Origin: Polytrichum commune
Lineage: Eukaryota > Streptophyta > Polytrichopsida > Polytrichales > Polytrichaceae
DNA length: 60,000 bases
Direction of reading: 5' to 3'
NCBI GenBank assembly: GCA_950295325.1
Contig: OX485807.1
Span: forward strand, 21,983,666 to 22,043,665
Under the pieces are notes generated by a model. That model was not told the DNA's origin. It saw nothing but the letters and a program-made list of their open reading frames with translations, and ran no database searches. Below are positions 45,309-57,500 of the stretch, one piece after another (positions within the stretch are counted from its first letter, which is position 1; every line of letters begins with the position of its first letter). The position numbers and the translations under genes are program-made.

Positions 45309-46540
45309 CGTGGATCCCTCCTAATCTGTCCTACACTTCGCACATGAGTACAATCCCCAAACCGTAAATTTCCCAAAACTCAACTAGGGTTTAAGCCACA
45401 AACTGATGCAAACCCAAACACTCCTCACACGCACGCAACCAACGAGCTTCTTCTCCTTCCTTTCCTTCCTTCCTTCCTTCCTTCTCCTATTAATTCCTCC
45501 TCCCTACCGAGCAAAGATTAAAACTAAACCCTCTAGGTTTGCTACGACGCTACGTGGCAACGGTTACACTCTAGGTATGTGTGTATGTGTGTGGTGGTGG
45601 TGGGGGGGGGGTGTGGGGTGTCATCTCAATCTCAATCATCATCAATACAACGAGCTTCTCTTTATCAATTTATCCTCATGCTCTGCTTCATTCCACTCTA
45701 GCATACAGCAAGCGAATAAGAAAGCAGCTTTCCTGTCCCCACCATAGCTGTGTACTTATTATTATCAGGGTTTGGAGGCAATGAGGCCTCACTTAAAATT
45801 AGGTCTCTGTCTGCCCGCAAATCCCGAGACGACGAGGAGCTTCTTTTACCAATTTCTCCCAAGTACTCCCACTTACTTAGAGTACAACTGATCGCAAACA
45901 AAAATCCAACACCATGGTTGATGCTTTGCTAAAAAGTGGGGGCGATGGTTAACACTCGGATGACTTGCGTCTCTCCAAAAACACTCAAAACATACACATA
46001 CACATACATACACACTACTTATGGACCTATGCTAATGGCGAGGATTTGATAGATAACTTATGCACTAAGTTAAGTTACAGAATGGCAATGATCAGCAACG
46101 TAACGTCACCACTTCTAAGTTCAAATGGCGTGATGCGTAGGGCGATGCCCAATGCTCAACACCTGGAAAGCCAACAGGCAGCCTGAGAGAGAGAGAGAGA
46201 GAGAGAATGAATCTTTTCTCTCTCCTCGCTCTCTTCTCTATAAAACCAGAATCGAATTGTGAAATCCGGTTTGAGAGTTTATCATTACGGTATCTTCCAT
46301 TTGATTAAATCTGCAGACTTGACTAATACTCCATCCCCACATGACTTTCTCTGGTTATAACCCTAAAACCGGCTGGCCGAAGCGGAAGGACCCCCGTTCA
46401 CACTCTACCTAGCCTTGATCGAGATATTCTTATTTCGGGCATTCTAGATTACAATAATATTATTATACACCTTGTCCATGTTTGAGCCTCCCCAGTGCCA
46501 CCTCAGCTCTCAACGGATACCCATTCACCACCTTCTCTGG
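45309..46540. other. POD1 upstream region with simple repeats
   Basis: Directly upstream of the POD1 ATG, the - strand has the motif AAACCCTAG (telo-box-like, about 45383-45391), common near plant gene starts. Simple repeats follow: (TTCC)n near 45463-45484, a G run near 45602-45611 and (GA)n at about 46187-46206. No gene is recognised. Confidence 0.6.
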
Positions 46541-47034
46541 GCCACTTCACACACGAGACTGAGAGCCCGTGACCAGTACGCTTCAAGCACTCTCATTGGT
46601 GGAAAAGTGGAGCCGGTCCAAGTTCACTTCACACTACGCTTGAGAAACCAATGGAGTATGTGAATGCAAGATGGATGTAAAGTGTACATGGATTCCTCCA
46701 TGGCATCAAATGGATCATGTTTCATGGTCACTCGGATTATTTTCAAAAACCACCTCTTGAGGGTAGGCCTAACAAAAAACCGGGAGACCATGGCACTCCG
46801 AACGCTCACAACTGTTGGTTTATTTTATTTTGTCATGTGTGAGGACCCGCATGAATAGAAATTCACTGAAATAGCGTTTGGTTGAGGGCCCCGTCGCATA
46901 TGACTTCACACTACACTCGAGGATCCGTGACCACACTACATGATCTTGAAGGTGTCTTGGGACGGCCTTTGCACACTTTCTTTTGGGCTCTCACAATTTC
47001 ATGGTCATGGCTCTTGGATCGTGTGTGAAGTGGC
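46541..47034. repeat. Imperfect inverted repeat about 0.5 kb apart
   Basis: Arms 46541-46575 and 47002-47034 are inverted copies (GCCACTTCACACACGA and AGAGCC.GTGACCA blocks), about 29 matched bases with small gaps. Direct repeats of TTCACACTAC occur inside (near 46630 and 46905). It may be a small non-autonomous transposon; its ends are undefined. Confidence 0.6.
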
Positions 47035-49175
47035 TCTCATACCCCAGCCACAACGGGCGGACTAGTGCCCCCCCCCCCAGCCAGTCTACCCCGTGTGGCT
47101 CAACTATCAATGGAGCTTTATCTAAAATCTTCGCCCATGTTGTTGACTCCTTGCTTCGCGAAGATACCAAGGAGCTTAGATAGCTACACCACCATGACTT
47201 CCGCTAAGGTACTAAGGTCTTCAAGTGTAACTTTAAGAGTTTTTTGTTATTTAGGGAAGTTAAGTAGCTTGGAAATTCTTCAAAAAAAATCTACATGTTT
47301 GCAAATCTATACATAGTCTTCCAAAAAATATTTCAAAAAATAACAAGAAAATAGTAGAGCCATGAGGCTCTATCCTTTACTATGAAAGACTACAAGTGCT
47401 TTGCTCATGCTAGTCCATGGCTATTTACTATACCTATAACCAAACCTTTCTTGGATTTTGTGCACTTTCTTCTCAAATGCAGATCAAAGGACTGAAGCTA
47501 TTCATTTATCACCTGAGAATTTCAAAATAAATAATTAACGACTGCCAAAATAACTCCAATTAACTAGATTTTTTTCAATACATTTTAGGGAGCAACTATA
47601 GTTAACATCCACATTAAATAAATTGGACCAAAAATAGCAAGAACAAGTAACGTCCAAGTGTGAACGCAAAGTGGTTAGGAAATTTGCTCTTGAAACAAAG
47701 AAGTTGATGCATAGTCTCTATCTTACAAACAGAGCCATCAATTAAATTAACATACAAAAAAATTAAAAAGTCGTCTTAAGGAAGAGCCTTCTATTGTCAA
47801 TTAGGGGGGTCTTTTAATGTTGGATTGCTAAGTGAGAATCGCCACAAATCAACTCTATTTTTGTGAGGATCTTCTATTGAATGAAGGAGTTGTCCCCCTT
47901 TTTGTGGATCACTTCTTACACCGCCTCGTTGAGCAGGTACATCCCCAAATAGCCATTGTAATCGGTCAAAGTTGGTGACCTTATAAAAGCATTCTTGCAT
48001 CCTTCTTACACCGCTATTATAAATGGCCAAAGTGATGTTATTTTATACTTAATGTAGCATATGCTTAGTCGTTATTTACAATGACTTACTTGATGGCACC
48101 GTTGCACTCATTTGTTAACTGCTTAAGGATTTAAAGTAGGTGTCACCAAAGGGAAGGTATCACTTTAAGGCAATTGAGAAACATTGTTTTGCAAAATTGG
48201 GTTCCGCATCTCATTATTCCGGCCTTGTGTATGGAATGTTTTTTCTCCTTATCTTTTGTAAATTATGAGTTGAGAAAGTTGACTAATCAAGCTCAAAACA
48301 CACTATTTTAAAACATTGTCATGTAACGCGCCCCAGGTCACATTTTTCCAACATAATGAATAACCTACAAGCACATTAACAAATTCAAACAAGGACATAA
48401 GAGTTAAACTTGCTACTTTCAAAGTCAAAGCAATAATGATCCTGGGATCTTGAAGTGAAACTCATGGATGACCTTTAATGGTTTTCTTTTCTATACATGT
48501 ATTTTAAACTTGGGTAGAACATCTCAATATCTAGATAGTGAATTTTTTGGCTCTTTGTATAAACTTGTGTTTAGTGTTTTTGTGTAGTATTTATGTTTAT
48601 TGTGCAATGTTAGAATAAACACAATGAGACTTTAGTGCAAACCTCACGCATGCCAGATTCATGTGGATTGATTATACCATAAGTGCAATTGTTGTGATCT
48701 TTTTGCTTCAATTAATGCATGAAATCAAATGAAAAAGTTTGATATAATTTGTAGATGTTATTTTAGTGATGCTTTTAATGCAATTTTAGTGTATTAGTTG
48801 AATGGAACATGTGTACATATGAGACTAACCTATGAAGAACAATTTTAGTGTGGTAAAAAATACAAATCTATGAGGCATGGTAAGAACATGCTATAAGTCA
48901 ATTATTCACATTGGAGTGGCCAACTCAAACTTTAGTGTTTTTCTTTATTTCTTCTTTTTATTTTTAAATGGGGAGGGAGATCAAGATCAAACAGTTATCT
49001 TACTTGTAGAATCTAAACATGTAGATTTCTATGTAGTTCAATTTGGAAGTATTAGGTCTACACCATTCCAAATTTGGTTAATGTAATTAACAATAAAAAG
49101 TTAAAAGTTCTTGTTGTTTAGCATCATTCACATATTGGTTATGTAATGATTATTTATCTTGAAAAAACAAAAACT
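47035..49175. other. Intergenic DNA, no gene recognised
   Basis: A 77-codon - strand ORF (47797-48030) looks somewhat protein-like (NFDRLQWLFGDVP; VDLWRFSLSNP) but matches nothing I know. A run of ten C lies near 47069-47079. Confidence 0.5.
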
Positions 49176-50608
49176 CTAAATTGTAAATGATGCAATATGT
49201 ATGTGTTTGCTAATAGTTGAGTAATAATCAAGTGGTATACGTTGGAGTGTGAATGAACTTGTCATTGTCGTAATCCAACATGAACAAAAATCTAAACATA
49301 TAATGAAGATGTTTGTAATGCACTCATTTCCTCTTTTGTTCCCCAAAGACTGAGATGACATTTTTGTGACATCAAGGCAAGTGCAATATGGGATATTGCC
49401 AATTATGACACGGTATGCAATGTCCTTCTTGAAGACAATGTTGATGATCACTCCGAATCTTGGATAGGGAATGACAGTGACTCCCACCACATGGAAACCA
49501 TCTCATTTGTTTGTATGATTTGTTGTAGGTGTTGCTAGATTGTGACACAATGTCTTCCCAAACTTGGAAGTTGTGTATGTGTTTGGGTTTGGTAGCACAC
49601 ATAAATACGACTAAGGGATTAGAAGAGTCGCATTTGTAGAAAGCCTCCGACATGGAGATAATGCCTTCATCCATTGCAGTTAGAAATTAACATCTTTGAG
49701 TGCCAACACCTCATCCTTTGAGAGATTAGTCTTCATTGGCCACATGTTGGGTATTATAGGCCAATCCAACACATATTTATTTTTACTGCCATTAACACAA
49801 CATTTGATGTCCTCAAGGCAAAACTAGAACTCAACTCCTTCTTCATACCCTTGTACGTGTGGGTAGAGGTGCTATGTTTGGTAGTTATGACTTTGGCATT
49901 GCATAAAGTCCATGTATTGATTTGCATCATCCAACATGTTTTGGCAAAGTTGGGTGGCAACCTTGCAATGTGCCCCTAACAAGCATGGTAATTAGGGCCG
50001 CTTTACACCTAGAGGCCGGGCCAATTTGTTGTGTAAGAGGCTTGAAATCCTCGCTTGTGATTGGTCAAAATGCTGAAATCGGCCCCAACCCCTTTACACC
50101 TAGAGGCCAGGCTGATTTGGTGGTATGAATTTTTTAATCAAAAAATGGATGGTCTGACACGGCCCGTGCTCACTCAAATGGGTGCACCGAAAATGGAAGG
50201 CCAATTCATGGCCTAGGGGCCAATGTCAGATTTTAATAAAAAATATTTTTTCCAATAATTTTTTTTTTCAGCAAAACAGCTCCGTTGGATTATGTGGAAA
50301 TTTGAACGGCTCTTATGGTTCACCGTGACTTCATCATCTCTTCTCTTTCTCTCTCTCTCTCTTTTCCTTAGAGTTTTCCTTGCTGATTTTTTTTGCGTTT
50401 GCAAGATTGTTGCTACCGTCTCTAGGGTTAGCATGGAGGGGTCTTTAGAGAGGAGTAGATGGAATTCTAGTGAAGTGTATGAGGTGATGCAAAGGTATCA
50501 TGGTTTCTAATCCTATCAAGCTCTTCTACAAGAACATGGAGGTAAAGTGTAGGGGTTCCCGAATTTTTTCAACCACTTTGTGGAAATCATATTCCTCCTC
50601 CGCCTCCG

Positions 50609-51669
50609 TTGATTATAGACATGTGTGCAAGTAATTTGAAGAGAAAGGCTACGAAAGAGATTGGGGATGAGGATGTCCAGATTGTAGCTCCTTTAGCACC
50701 GAAGAAAAAAAGAATCGCAACTTCAAAAAAGCCTCGGAAAAAGAACGTGAAGGAGGTGGAAGAAGATGAAGAACTCGGATCAAAGAACTGGAGGGATCGC
50801 GATGTGGAGACAATGATTGCAATGCGCGGTGAGATGGAACCTGAATTTTTGAAGAACGCAAAGAAACAAGGTAAGATTTTTGCAACCCTAAAATTTTGAA
50901 AAAAAAAATTTGATTTCAGATTTGGCCTTTTTAAGGGCCTTGGCCTTCGCCTCAAACCCCCCCCCCTTTCCCCCCCAATGTTTGGGTCAAGCCTTGGGAG
51001 AGCAAGTTGTGGGTGCTAAGGTTTGATCCCTCCACCTCTCACACGCGAGAAGAGGTATCCATCGGAGTACCAATTCTACATTCATTTCCACCGTGTCCAC
51101 TTTGTCTCATATGTAGTAATTAAACTAGAATCATTTCTGTAATTTATCGTCCTTATGACGCTCTCATATTATGTGCAGGGGTGGATACATGGTTGAAATT
51201 GCATGCTCGTCTGCTTGCAGTAATTCATAGACTGAACCGAACTTCCGAGGGTTGCAAAAAAAAATTCAATACCTTGTACAAGTTGTACAAAGAAGACAAG
51301 CTGGCAAATGGAATTTCAGGATCAGATCGTCATGCTTGTAAGTTCTATGATTCTTTTGATCAGTGGTGGCATCAAACTGGAACTGTAATGAAGCATGTGA
51401 CAGCATCCGCTAGCGATTCTGTTAGTGTCGAAGACAACACCACAGACAATGAGAATGATTTGCATTCAAATGACACTCCAATTTCATCTATAACAACGAC
51501 TCCAAATTCAACAATCAAAGTGGACAAGAGGAATTTTCAAGAGCGATGCTATGGAATTTTTATACAAATGGTAAAAAACAGTGCAGTCATGGTGAAGAAT
51601 TTTGAAAAAAACAATGCTTTATTAGAAATGATAGACCGACAAATGGATAGGCTTATAGACAAACTTTAG
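50609..51669 (+). CDS. Harbinger Myb/SANT-like DNA-binding protein
   Basis: The model joins 50609-50870 and 51179-51669 (250 residues). The donor is CAAG|GTAAGA and the acceptor ATGTGCAG, with phase kept across the junction. The N-terminus has basic runs (PKKKR, KKPRKKN; likely nuclear localisation). The trihelix/Myb-SANT-like region spans WRDRDVETMIAMRGEME to EGCKKKFNTLYKLYKEDK and WWHQTG. The acidic and Ser/Thr-rich C-terminus ends with a helical NFEKNNALLEMIDRQMDRLIDKL-type segment. In PIF/Harbinger elements this protein binds the ends and brings the transposase into the nucleus. An upstream ATG at 50433 in another frame leaves the true start uncertain. Confidence 0.8.
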
Positions 51670-51920
51670 AACTAATCATCTTCCGAATCAGATGCATCAT
51701 AGTTACGAGGGAAGAGAATTTTTCCCTCCATCCTCAAATGGGCTTCCCAAACAGATTGAGCTAGTAATTCATGTGTTTGTGTTGTTTGCACCAACAAATT
51801 TTAAATCCTTGTTTCTTTGTCTTTTTTTGTTTCAACAACCTCCACATTTTCATCTTCATCTTCTCCTAAATCTTCAAATGCATTTACCACAGTTTTTTCA
51901 AGGTCTTCAATTTGCATAGT

Positions 51921-53148
51921 TCATGCTTCAACCTCGTCCATTTTCATGTACCTCCTCATCTCTTTTGCAATTTGTGTAGCTGCCATAAATATATCTACAT
52001 TTTCTAGCTGTCCAAGTTTATTTATACTCTCTCTATGCATGATTCTTTCTGTTTTTTTTGTCCATTCATCATCAAATTTATCTCGGTGTACTATGCACAA
52101 GTTGTAAAGACAAATGTAAGTAGTAACCAACTTAGGTACATGTCGGAGAGGCATGTCAATTATTTTCAATAGTATCATCCACCTCCCTTTCAATATGCCA
52201 AAAGCTCTTTCTACTGCCATTCTTGTTGATGATTGGATGAAATTCCAATGCGCCTTTGCTCTAGGTAATTCATTTTTTTCACCTTTGAAAGGAGAGTAGA
52301 ACCATGGTCTCATTGGATAAGCAACATCACCCATAAGTTTGTAAGGTAATAGCTCACCTTTCATCATTTTTTTCCCAATATCTGAATTTTTGGAACAAAG
52401 TCCAATCATAGCAACGCTCAACCCATCCAAAATCATAATTCCAAAACCTACATTTGTTATCCACTACACCTTGAAATAGAGCTGAATAGAAATTTTTTCT
52501 ATAATAATATGAAGTAGGATCTATAAGAGGAGCAATGATAGGTATATGACTACCATCAACCGCTCCAATTACATAAGGTAATCCCCTAAGCTCCTCAAAC
52601 TCGGCTGCAATTCTATTCAATGTAGTTTTAGATTGTTTCTCAATTACTAGTGGTTTTAAATGTTTTTCAATTGCTGCACAAAACTCCCTTACAATGATAG
52701 ATGCAGTACTTTCATGAATTCCATAAGTTTCAGCACAACCACGTAATGAATTACCACTACTAAGTCTATTCAAAGAAAGAGCAATCCGGTTTCTAAGAGG
52801 AATGGATGCTCTGAAATTTATATCCTTACGACTTAATGATGGAGATAAGACACCGCACAAATAATCAAAAGTTTCGGGAAGTAACTTTGTATGTTGTTTG
52901 AATAACTTAACCGAGTAACATCCAAATAATAATCTATCCGCAAAAATAGTACTCCAGTCATACATCCAAATACTCCGTGTCCTCCTAGACATACTACTCT
53001 CCACAACCATCGTAGCAAAAACGATTGTCATGGCAGCATAATGTTCGTGCAAAGCAATTTTTTGCAAAATTGCAACAACCACCATAACATGTCACACGGC
53101 CATGAAGAACACAAGAACAACTAAAATCTTCCGTCTACGTTCATCCAT
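51921..53148 (-). pseudogene. Harbinger DDE transposase, broken
   Basis: The likely original start is ATG at 53148 (MDERRRKIL, a usual Harbinger opening), but codon 19 is TGA (53094-53092). The frame is open from 53085 to near 52390, shifts by one base at an A/T run around 52385-52391, and continues to the stop at 51921. Motifs of the DDE_4 nuclease are visible: first Asp in VIGAVDGSHI, second Asp in LMGDVAYPMRPW and Glu in MAVERAFGILKGRW. All three catalytic acids are present, and a helix-turn-helix-like region precedes them (GCAETYGIHESTASIIVREF). Length without breaks would be about 400 residues, normal for the family. Confidence 0.88.
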
Positions 53149-54530
53149 CTTGTACAAATGACAATGAAAAGAAAGAAAGAGGGGCTAAAATTTTCCTAAA
53201 TTTATTGAATCAGCTTGGCTTCTTGGCCCGAGGGCCTTTACATATGGGAAAATTGGCCCCCATTATGATCTTATTATAATGTGTAGTAGAGGCCGGCCTC
53301 CAACCCAAAAAAGGCTCAAATTTTGTGCAATCGGCCTCAAGGGAAATTGGCCCGGCCTCTAGGTGTAAAGCGGTCCTTAGTCTCCAACACCAATGTGGTA
53401 TGAGCCATGCCATGATTAGAGGAATTCAACGACACTTCCATTTGTTGATGAATTGTTTATTTGTTAGGGCGAGAAATGGAGTGATTGACTTTCTCTAGTC
53501 GATATGAGTCACAGTCACCTCCTGAGGGAAGGTGTTGAGTTTATGTTTGGTGAATCCAAACAGCTCAGACCCTTTCAAGGTGCAATCCCTAGTATTAAGA
53601 TCCTTTGCCTTTGAATAAGATTTCATGGCAGCTGCTAGCAACTCGGGATAATCACACATGGTAAGAGCCTTCAATGTCAAGGGATGCAAAATCATGGCAT
53701 TTACCAGTAGGGCCACCTTTCAACCACGATATGTAATTTGAAATTTGCATGAAGGCATGAATGAAATCATGCATCGCTGCTTCATATAGGTATGTCATCT
53801 TATTGCCATACTATTGTAGCCACTTGTTATGAACTATCTCTGCAAGGTTACATGTAGTCATTTCTGCACAATCATTCATAGTCATATCTTGCAAACAATA
53901 CACAATTCATAGTAGATTGTATATATGCACTGGATTTTAAAATTTAAAGGACATTTTAGAATGGAATGTGATTAGACATTCACAAAAATCATATGACCAT
54001 CCCATTGCATGTAACGGAAGTGCCAGAACTCCATCCATTGGAAAAGACCTTTCTTTTTTGTGGTCATTCCAAATAACAACCACCATGATAGAGTCACATC
54101 ATACTTATTTTTACTTCATCTATTTTCTTTGCATTCTTATGATCTTTGCATAGTTGTTTGTGCTGAAATTGCAAAGATACAAAGATACATTTTTTCATCA
54201 CTTTCTCCAAGCTTGCCGACCAATGGAAAATATATGTGAGCTCACAAACCACCATTGGCAGATTTGGGTCACCATCCCCGTATATCTATTTCACTGCATT
54301 CCAATTAGCATGAGCATTGGCTCCCATGAAACCTTTGAGGTTCACGCGGGGCACTTCATTCTCTACCATGACATAGTTCAAGTTTTCCCAAAAATTAGTT
54401 TGTGTTAAACCGTCTTCAGATTGCATATCACAACACACAATCATCAACACCTTCCAATACGCATTGTTGTACACAAGGCATGCTAGGGTGGTCCAATCAT
54501 TCAAGCATTTGACACACATTTGCACTTTTG

Positions 54531-57500
54531 GAAGACAATTCCATTACAAGCCTTACCATCATTTTTAAAATAATTGACAAACAAATCAAGCGACATGTGC
54601 ATATTCTTATCTCTGCAGTTGATATTATGGACTCATGACCTGTTGATTTTTCTTTATTCATGGTTCATTAAGTGTTCAACAAATTTTCATCAAAATGAGG
54701 GAGGAGGCTTTGAGATTATCCATGGTGTCAAGTCCATATATGTCTATGTTCCAGGTGCCTTTAATCATGCTTGTTGATGTAGTGGTTGATGGTTTGTTGC
54801 ATTTGACAGCAATGATATCATTTTCAATGCCATTGTGGCCCCTTTGCGTGATCCAATGCCATCTCCTTTGACTGGTGGCTCGCAGTCCTTAAACATGACT
54901 GGAGAAGATGACAAGGAGCATGTCTGGAAGGTTGCAAGCATGTTTGAAATGCACATTGAGTGCATAAGTTTAGGTTTCTAATGATTATAGAATTTTGATT
55001 TTGCTTTGAATCGTTTATTCTTTCAATTATTTTTGCTAACCTTCTAATATGTTATGTGCAAGAAAATGAGAGAAACAATGCCCCCCCCCCCAAAGATGTT
55101 CGATCCCCCCGTGTATGCCACAGTTGAGGCAATTTGAATGGCAAGCATCATCATGCCTTTATGGTGAATTAGATATGCACGTTATGATTTTCGTGTCTTG
55201 CGATTCGTGGATATAGAGGTAGATGATCATCATCTAGGTAGTCGTGAGGATGATTAGAGCATGAGTTTAGGTTTGGGTGGTTGAGGAGTTAGTGGACATG
55301 ACTTCTAATGTTTTGGCATGAGTGTGCATAAGTTTTTGGTTCGATTTGGTAATTGTTTGGTTTTAATAAATAAGTACCACAAGTGTCTACTGATTCGCAT
55401 TCTAAACCCTAACGCCTTATTGCACGTGATTGAATGTAGTTGTTGGCCTCCTTTACATATATATTAATCGGTTGAGGTTTAGATGTTTGATTAATTTCTT
55501 CTTGTCCTTACATTTGCGTCCAAGTACCACTTTAATTTATTTATGAAACCTTGGTGCAACCTTGAAAAGAAAGAGAAAAAGAAACATGCTCAATACTTGG
55601 CTCATGCCTACCAATATGTGTGGAAGTGGACATTGAATCTACGACCAATATTGGACATCTTCTCCATCCCCTCATGCCAAACTAGTATTTGTTGAATTAA
55701 CATGATAGTTAGGCATCCACTGTAATTGTTGCACTTTGTTTACCCTTTGCATCAATATCATTATGAATGAGAATATTACGGTTTATGCCAAAATACCTCG
55801 GTAATAGGATATTATAGGACCTATTGCCCCCAAAAAACCTCTCTAACTACTTGCAAGTTACCGCTCATTGCTCTCCGCTCATAAGATAGCGCTCCCCATG
55901 GTTACATCAACACACTTTAACAATTCCATAACTAACATAATCACACTACGTACGGTATTTAATATCACTTACTATCTGGAATTACGATGTGCTATATCTA
56001 TTTACTATATATCTCATATTTTACCAAAAAATTGTTTATCGGTTGTTTGAACATTATAGAACATTAACAACTTTACTTGGTAGAAAAAAACACATCAATA
56101 ACAATAATAAAATATAGCAATGTGTACATCCAAATAGTAAGTGTCACTTTATATCATATTTAGTGTAGCATATGTGTAAATGTGATCATTGTAGACTATA
56201 TGTGAATGGTTTTATATGTCCAAAGGTGAACAAATTCTCCCCAAAATAGTCTTTGAAAATGTGAAATTTTGTAGCATTGTTTATTGCCTTCCTCTTACAC
56301 TCATTCTATTGTATGCCAAGGGAGGAAGGTGCACCAAATTCAACACGATGAAGTCAAACATCTCATCCCAAAATAGTTATGTAGGATTTTATTTTCTTTG
56401 GTCAGTTTTGGAAGACACAAGATATTCGAGGCCAACTTAGTAATGCCAACAAAGTAGAAGTCCAATTATGTTATAGTATGCCAATTTATTGTTCATGGAA
56501 GGTTGGTTTGAAAGGTGATTTGAAAGTTTGCATACTTTGAGAGATAGCAAAGGTTATCTAAGTAGACTTCGTCTTTGGGAAAAATCAATTGATCAAATGA
56601 AGATGGGAATGCACATTAGGCAAAGGTGATTTAAGTTTTGATTATGTCATAGTCGACTCAATATTGTCAACAATGTCACGGGGCATTGCGAGGCCTAAGT
56701 TCATCAATAGTTGTCAATACAAGACCTCCCATTTGGACATGTAAACCAATAAGGAATATGTCACAATCTACATGTTCCCGCTAGTGCAATAATAATCCTC
56801 CAAAGAAATCACGGACCCCTTCGTTGTTTCAAAACACTAAATGTGTTTGTTTTATTACACTTGTGATGAGTAAGTACATTGGCCCTTGAATCATTTGCAA
56901 AATTGGACTCAAAACCCCAACCTAGGCTTATGAGCATGTTTTTGTTCTCCATTTCTCCAAAGCAACTTGAATGGGAATTTCTTTTAAAGCCAAATGCAAT
57001 CGAAACACACACACACACATTGTTTGTGCTACAATTTAATGAGAAATGTGGTTGATTTCAATGTCTCCTTTGTCGGTGATCAAGATCTACTTAATTACCA
57101 CTTAAGAACTAAAATAATCACCATATGAATGAAAAGTTTCAACCTGCATAGTAGTAGGTTGCCAATTCACAACACATACTAACTTAAGATTTTAATTTCA
57201 CTTTATTTAGATATAAAGAAAAACCATACAATAATAACATCAAGGGTAGTGATCTTGTGTTAATAGGCATATGGAGAGTTATTTCCTTTTATTCAATCAA
57301 AGTAAGATTGAAATATAATTTATTGTGTGGTTTATCAAGGGTTTACTATAATCATTGCATAATTTGCTCAATAATGTGATTGTATAATTTACATCATTAC
57401 ATTTACTGGATTCCATGTGAATCACATGTCAATAATGATGGGAATTATACACAATTGTGTAACATACATGTAAATTACCGGTTTTGTGTTAATCTCATGT

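Larger units (their letters stand above)
49995..53375. mobile_element. PIF/Harbinger DNA transposon with both genes
   Basis: A 3381-bp element with terminal inverted repeats of about 33 bp (left GGGCCGCTTTACACC..., right the complement with one mismatch, GGACCGC...) and a flanking 3-bp duplication TTA (49992-49994, 53376-53378), the typical PIF/Harbinger target. Inside are a Myb/SANT-like gene on + and a DDE transposase gene on -, converging. A second, diverged copy of the end motif lies inside each terminus. The transposase has a stop codon and a frameshift, so this copy cannot supply a full transposase, although the ends look mobilisable. Confidence 0.95.
49180..54530 (-). pseudogene. SWIM-zinc-finger repeat gene, decayed copy 2, split by Harbinger
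   Basis: The 5' part is at 54530-53376. It holds CDMQSEDG and GFMGANAHANWNAV near 54465-54290, then after a stop IYGDGDPNLPM, and a region near 53440-53380 reading NSSNHGMAHTTLVLE. The 3' part is at 49994-49180, with VWEDIVSQSS, IGNIPYCTCLD and then, in another frame, YKHLHYMFRF and DKFIHTPTYT, a SWIM-type finger. The two halves are in the same orientation and are separated exactly by the Harbinger element. Motifs match the + strand copy at 10291-11800. Several stops and frameshifts show that it is dead. A transposase origin is likely but unproven. Confidence 0.65.

Noticed and set aside
47797-48030. 77-codon - strand ORF with protein-like composition
   Set aside because: No family recognised, short, contains internal near-repeats (GGTGTAAGAAG), and no neighbouring exons could be joined.
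24975-55095. Homopolymer C runs (near 24980, 47070, 50957 and 55081)
   Set aside because: Simple tracts that could form special structures, but nothing links them to a function and they may partly be sequencing artefacts.
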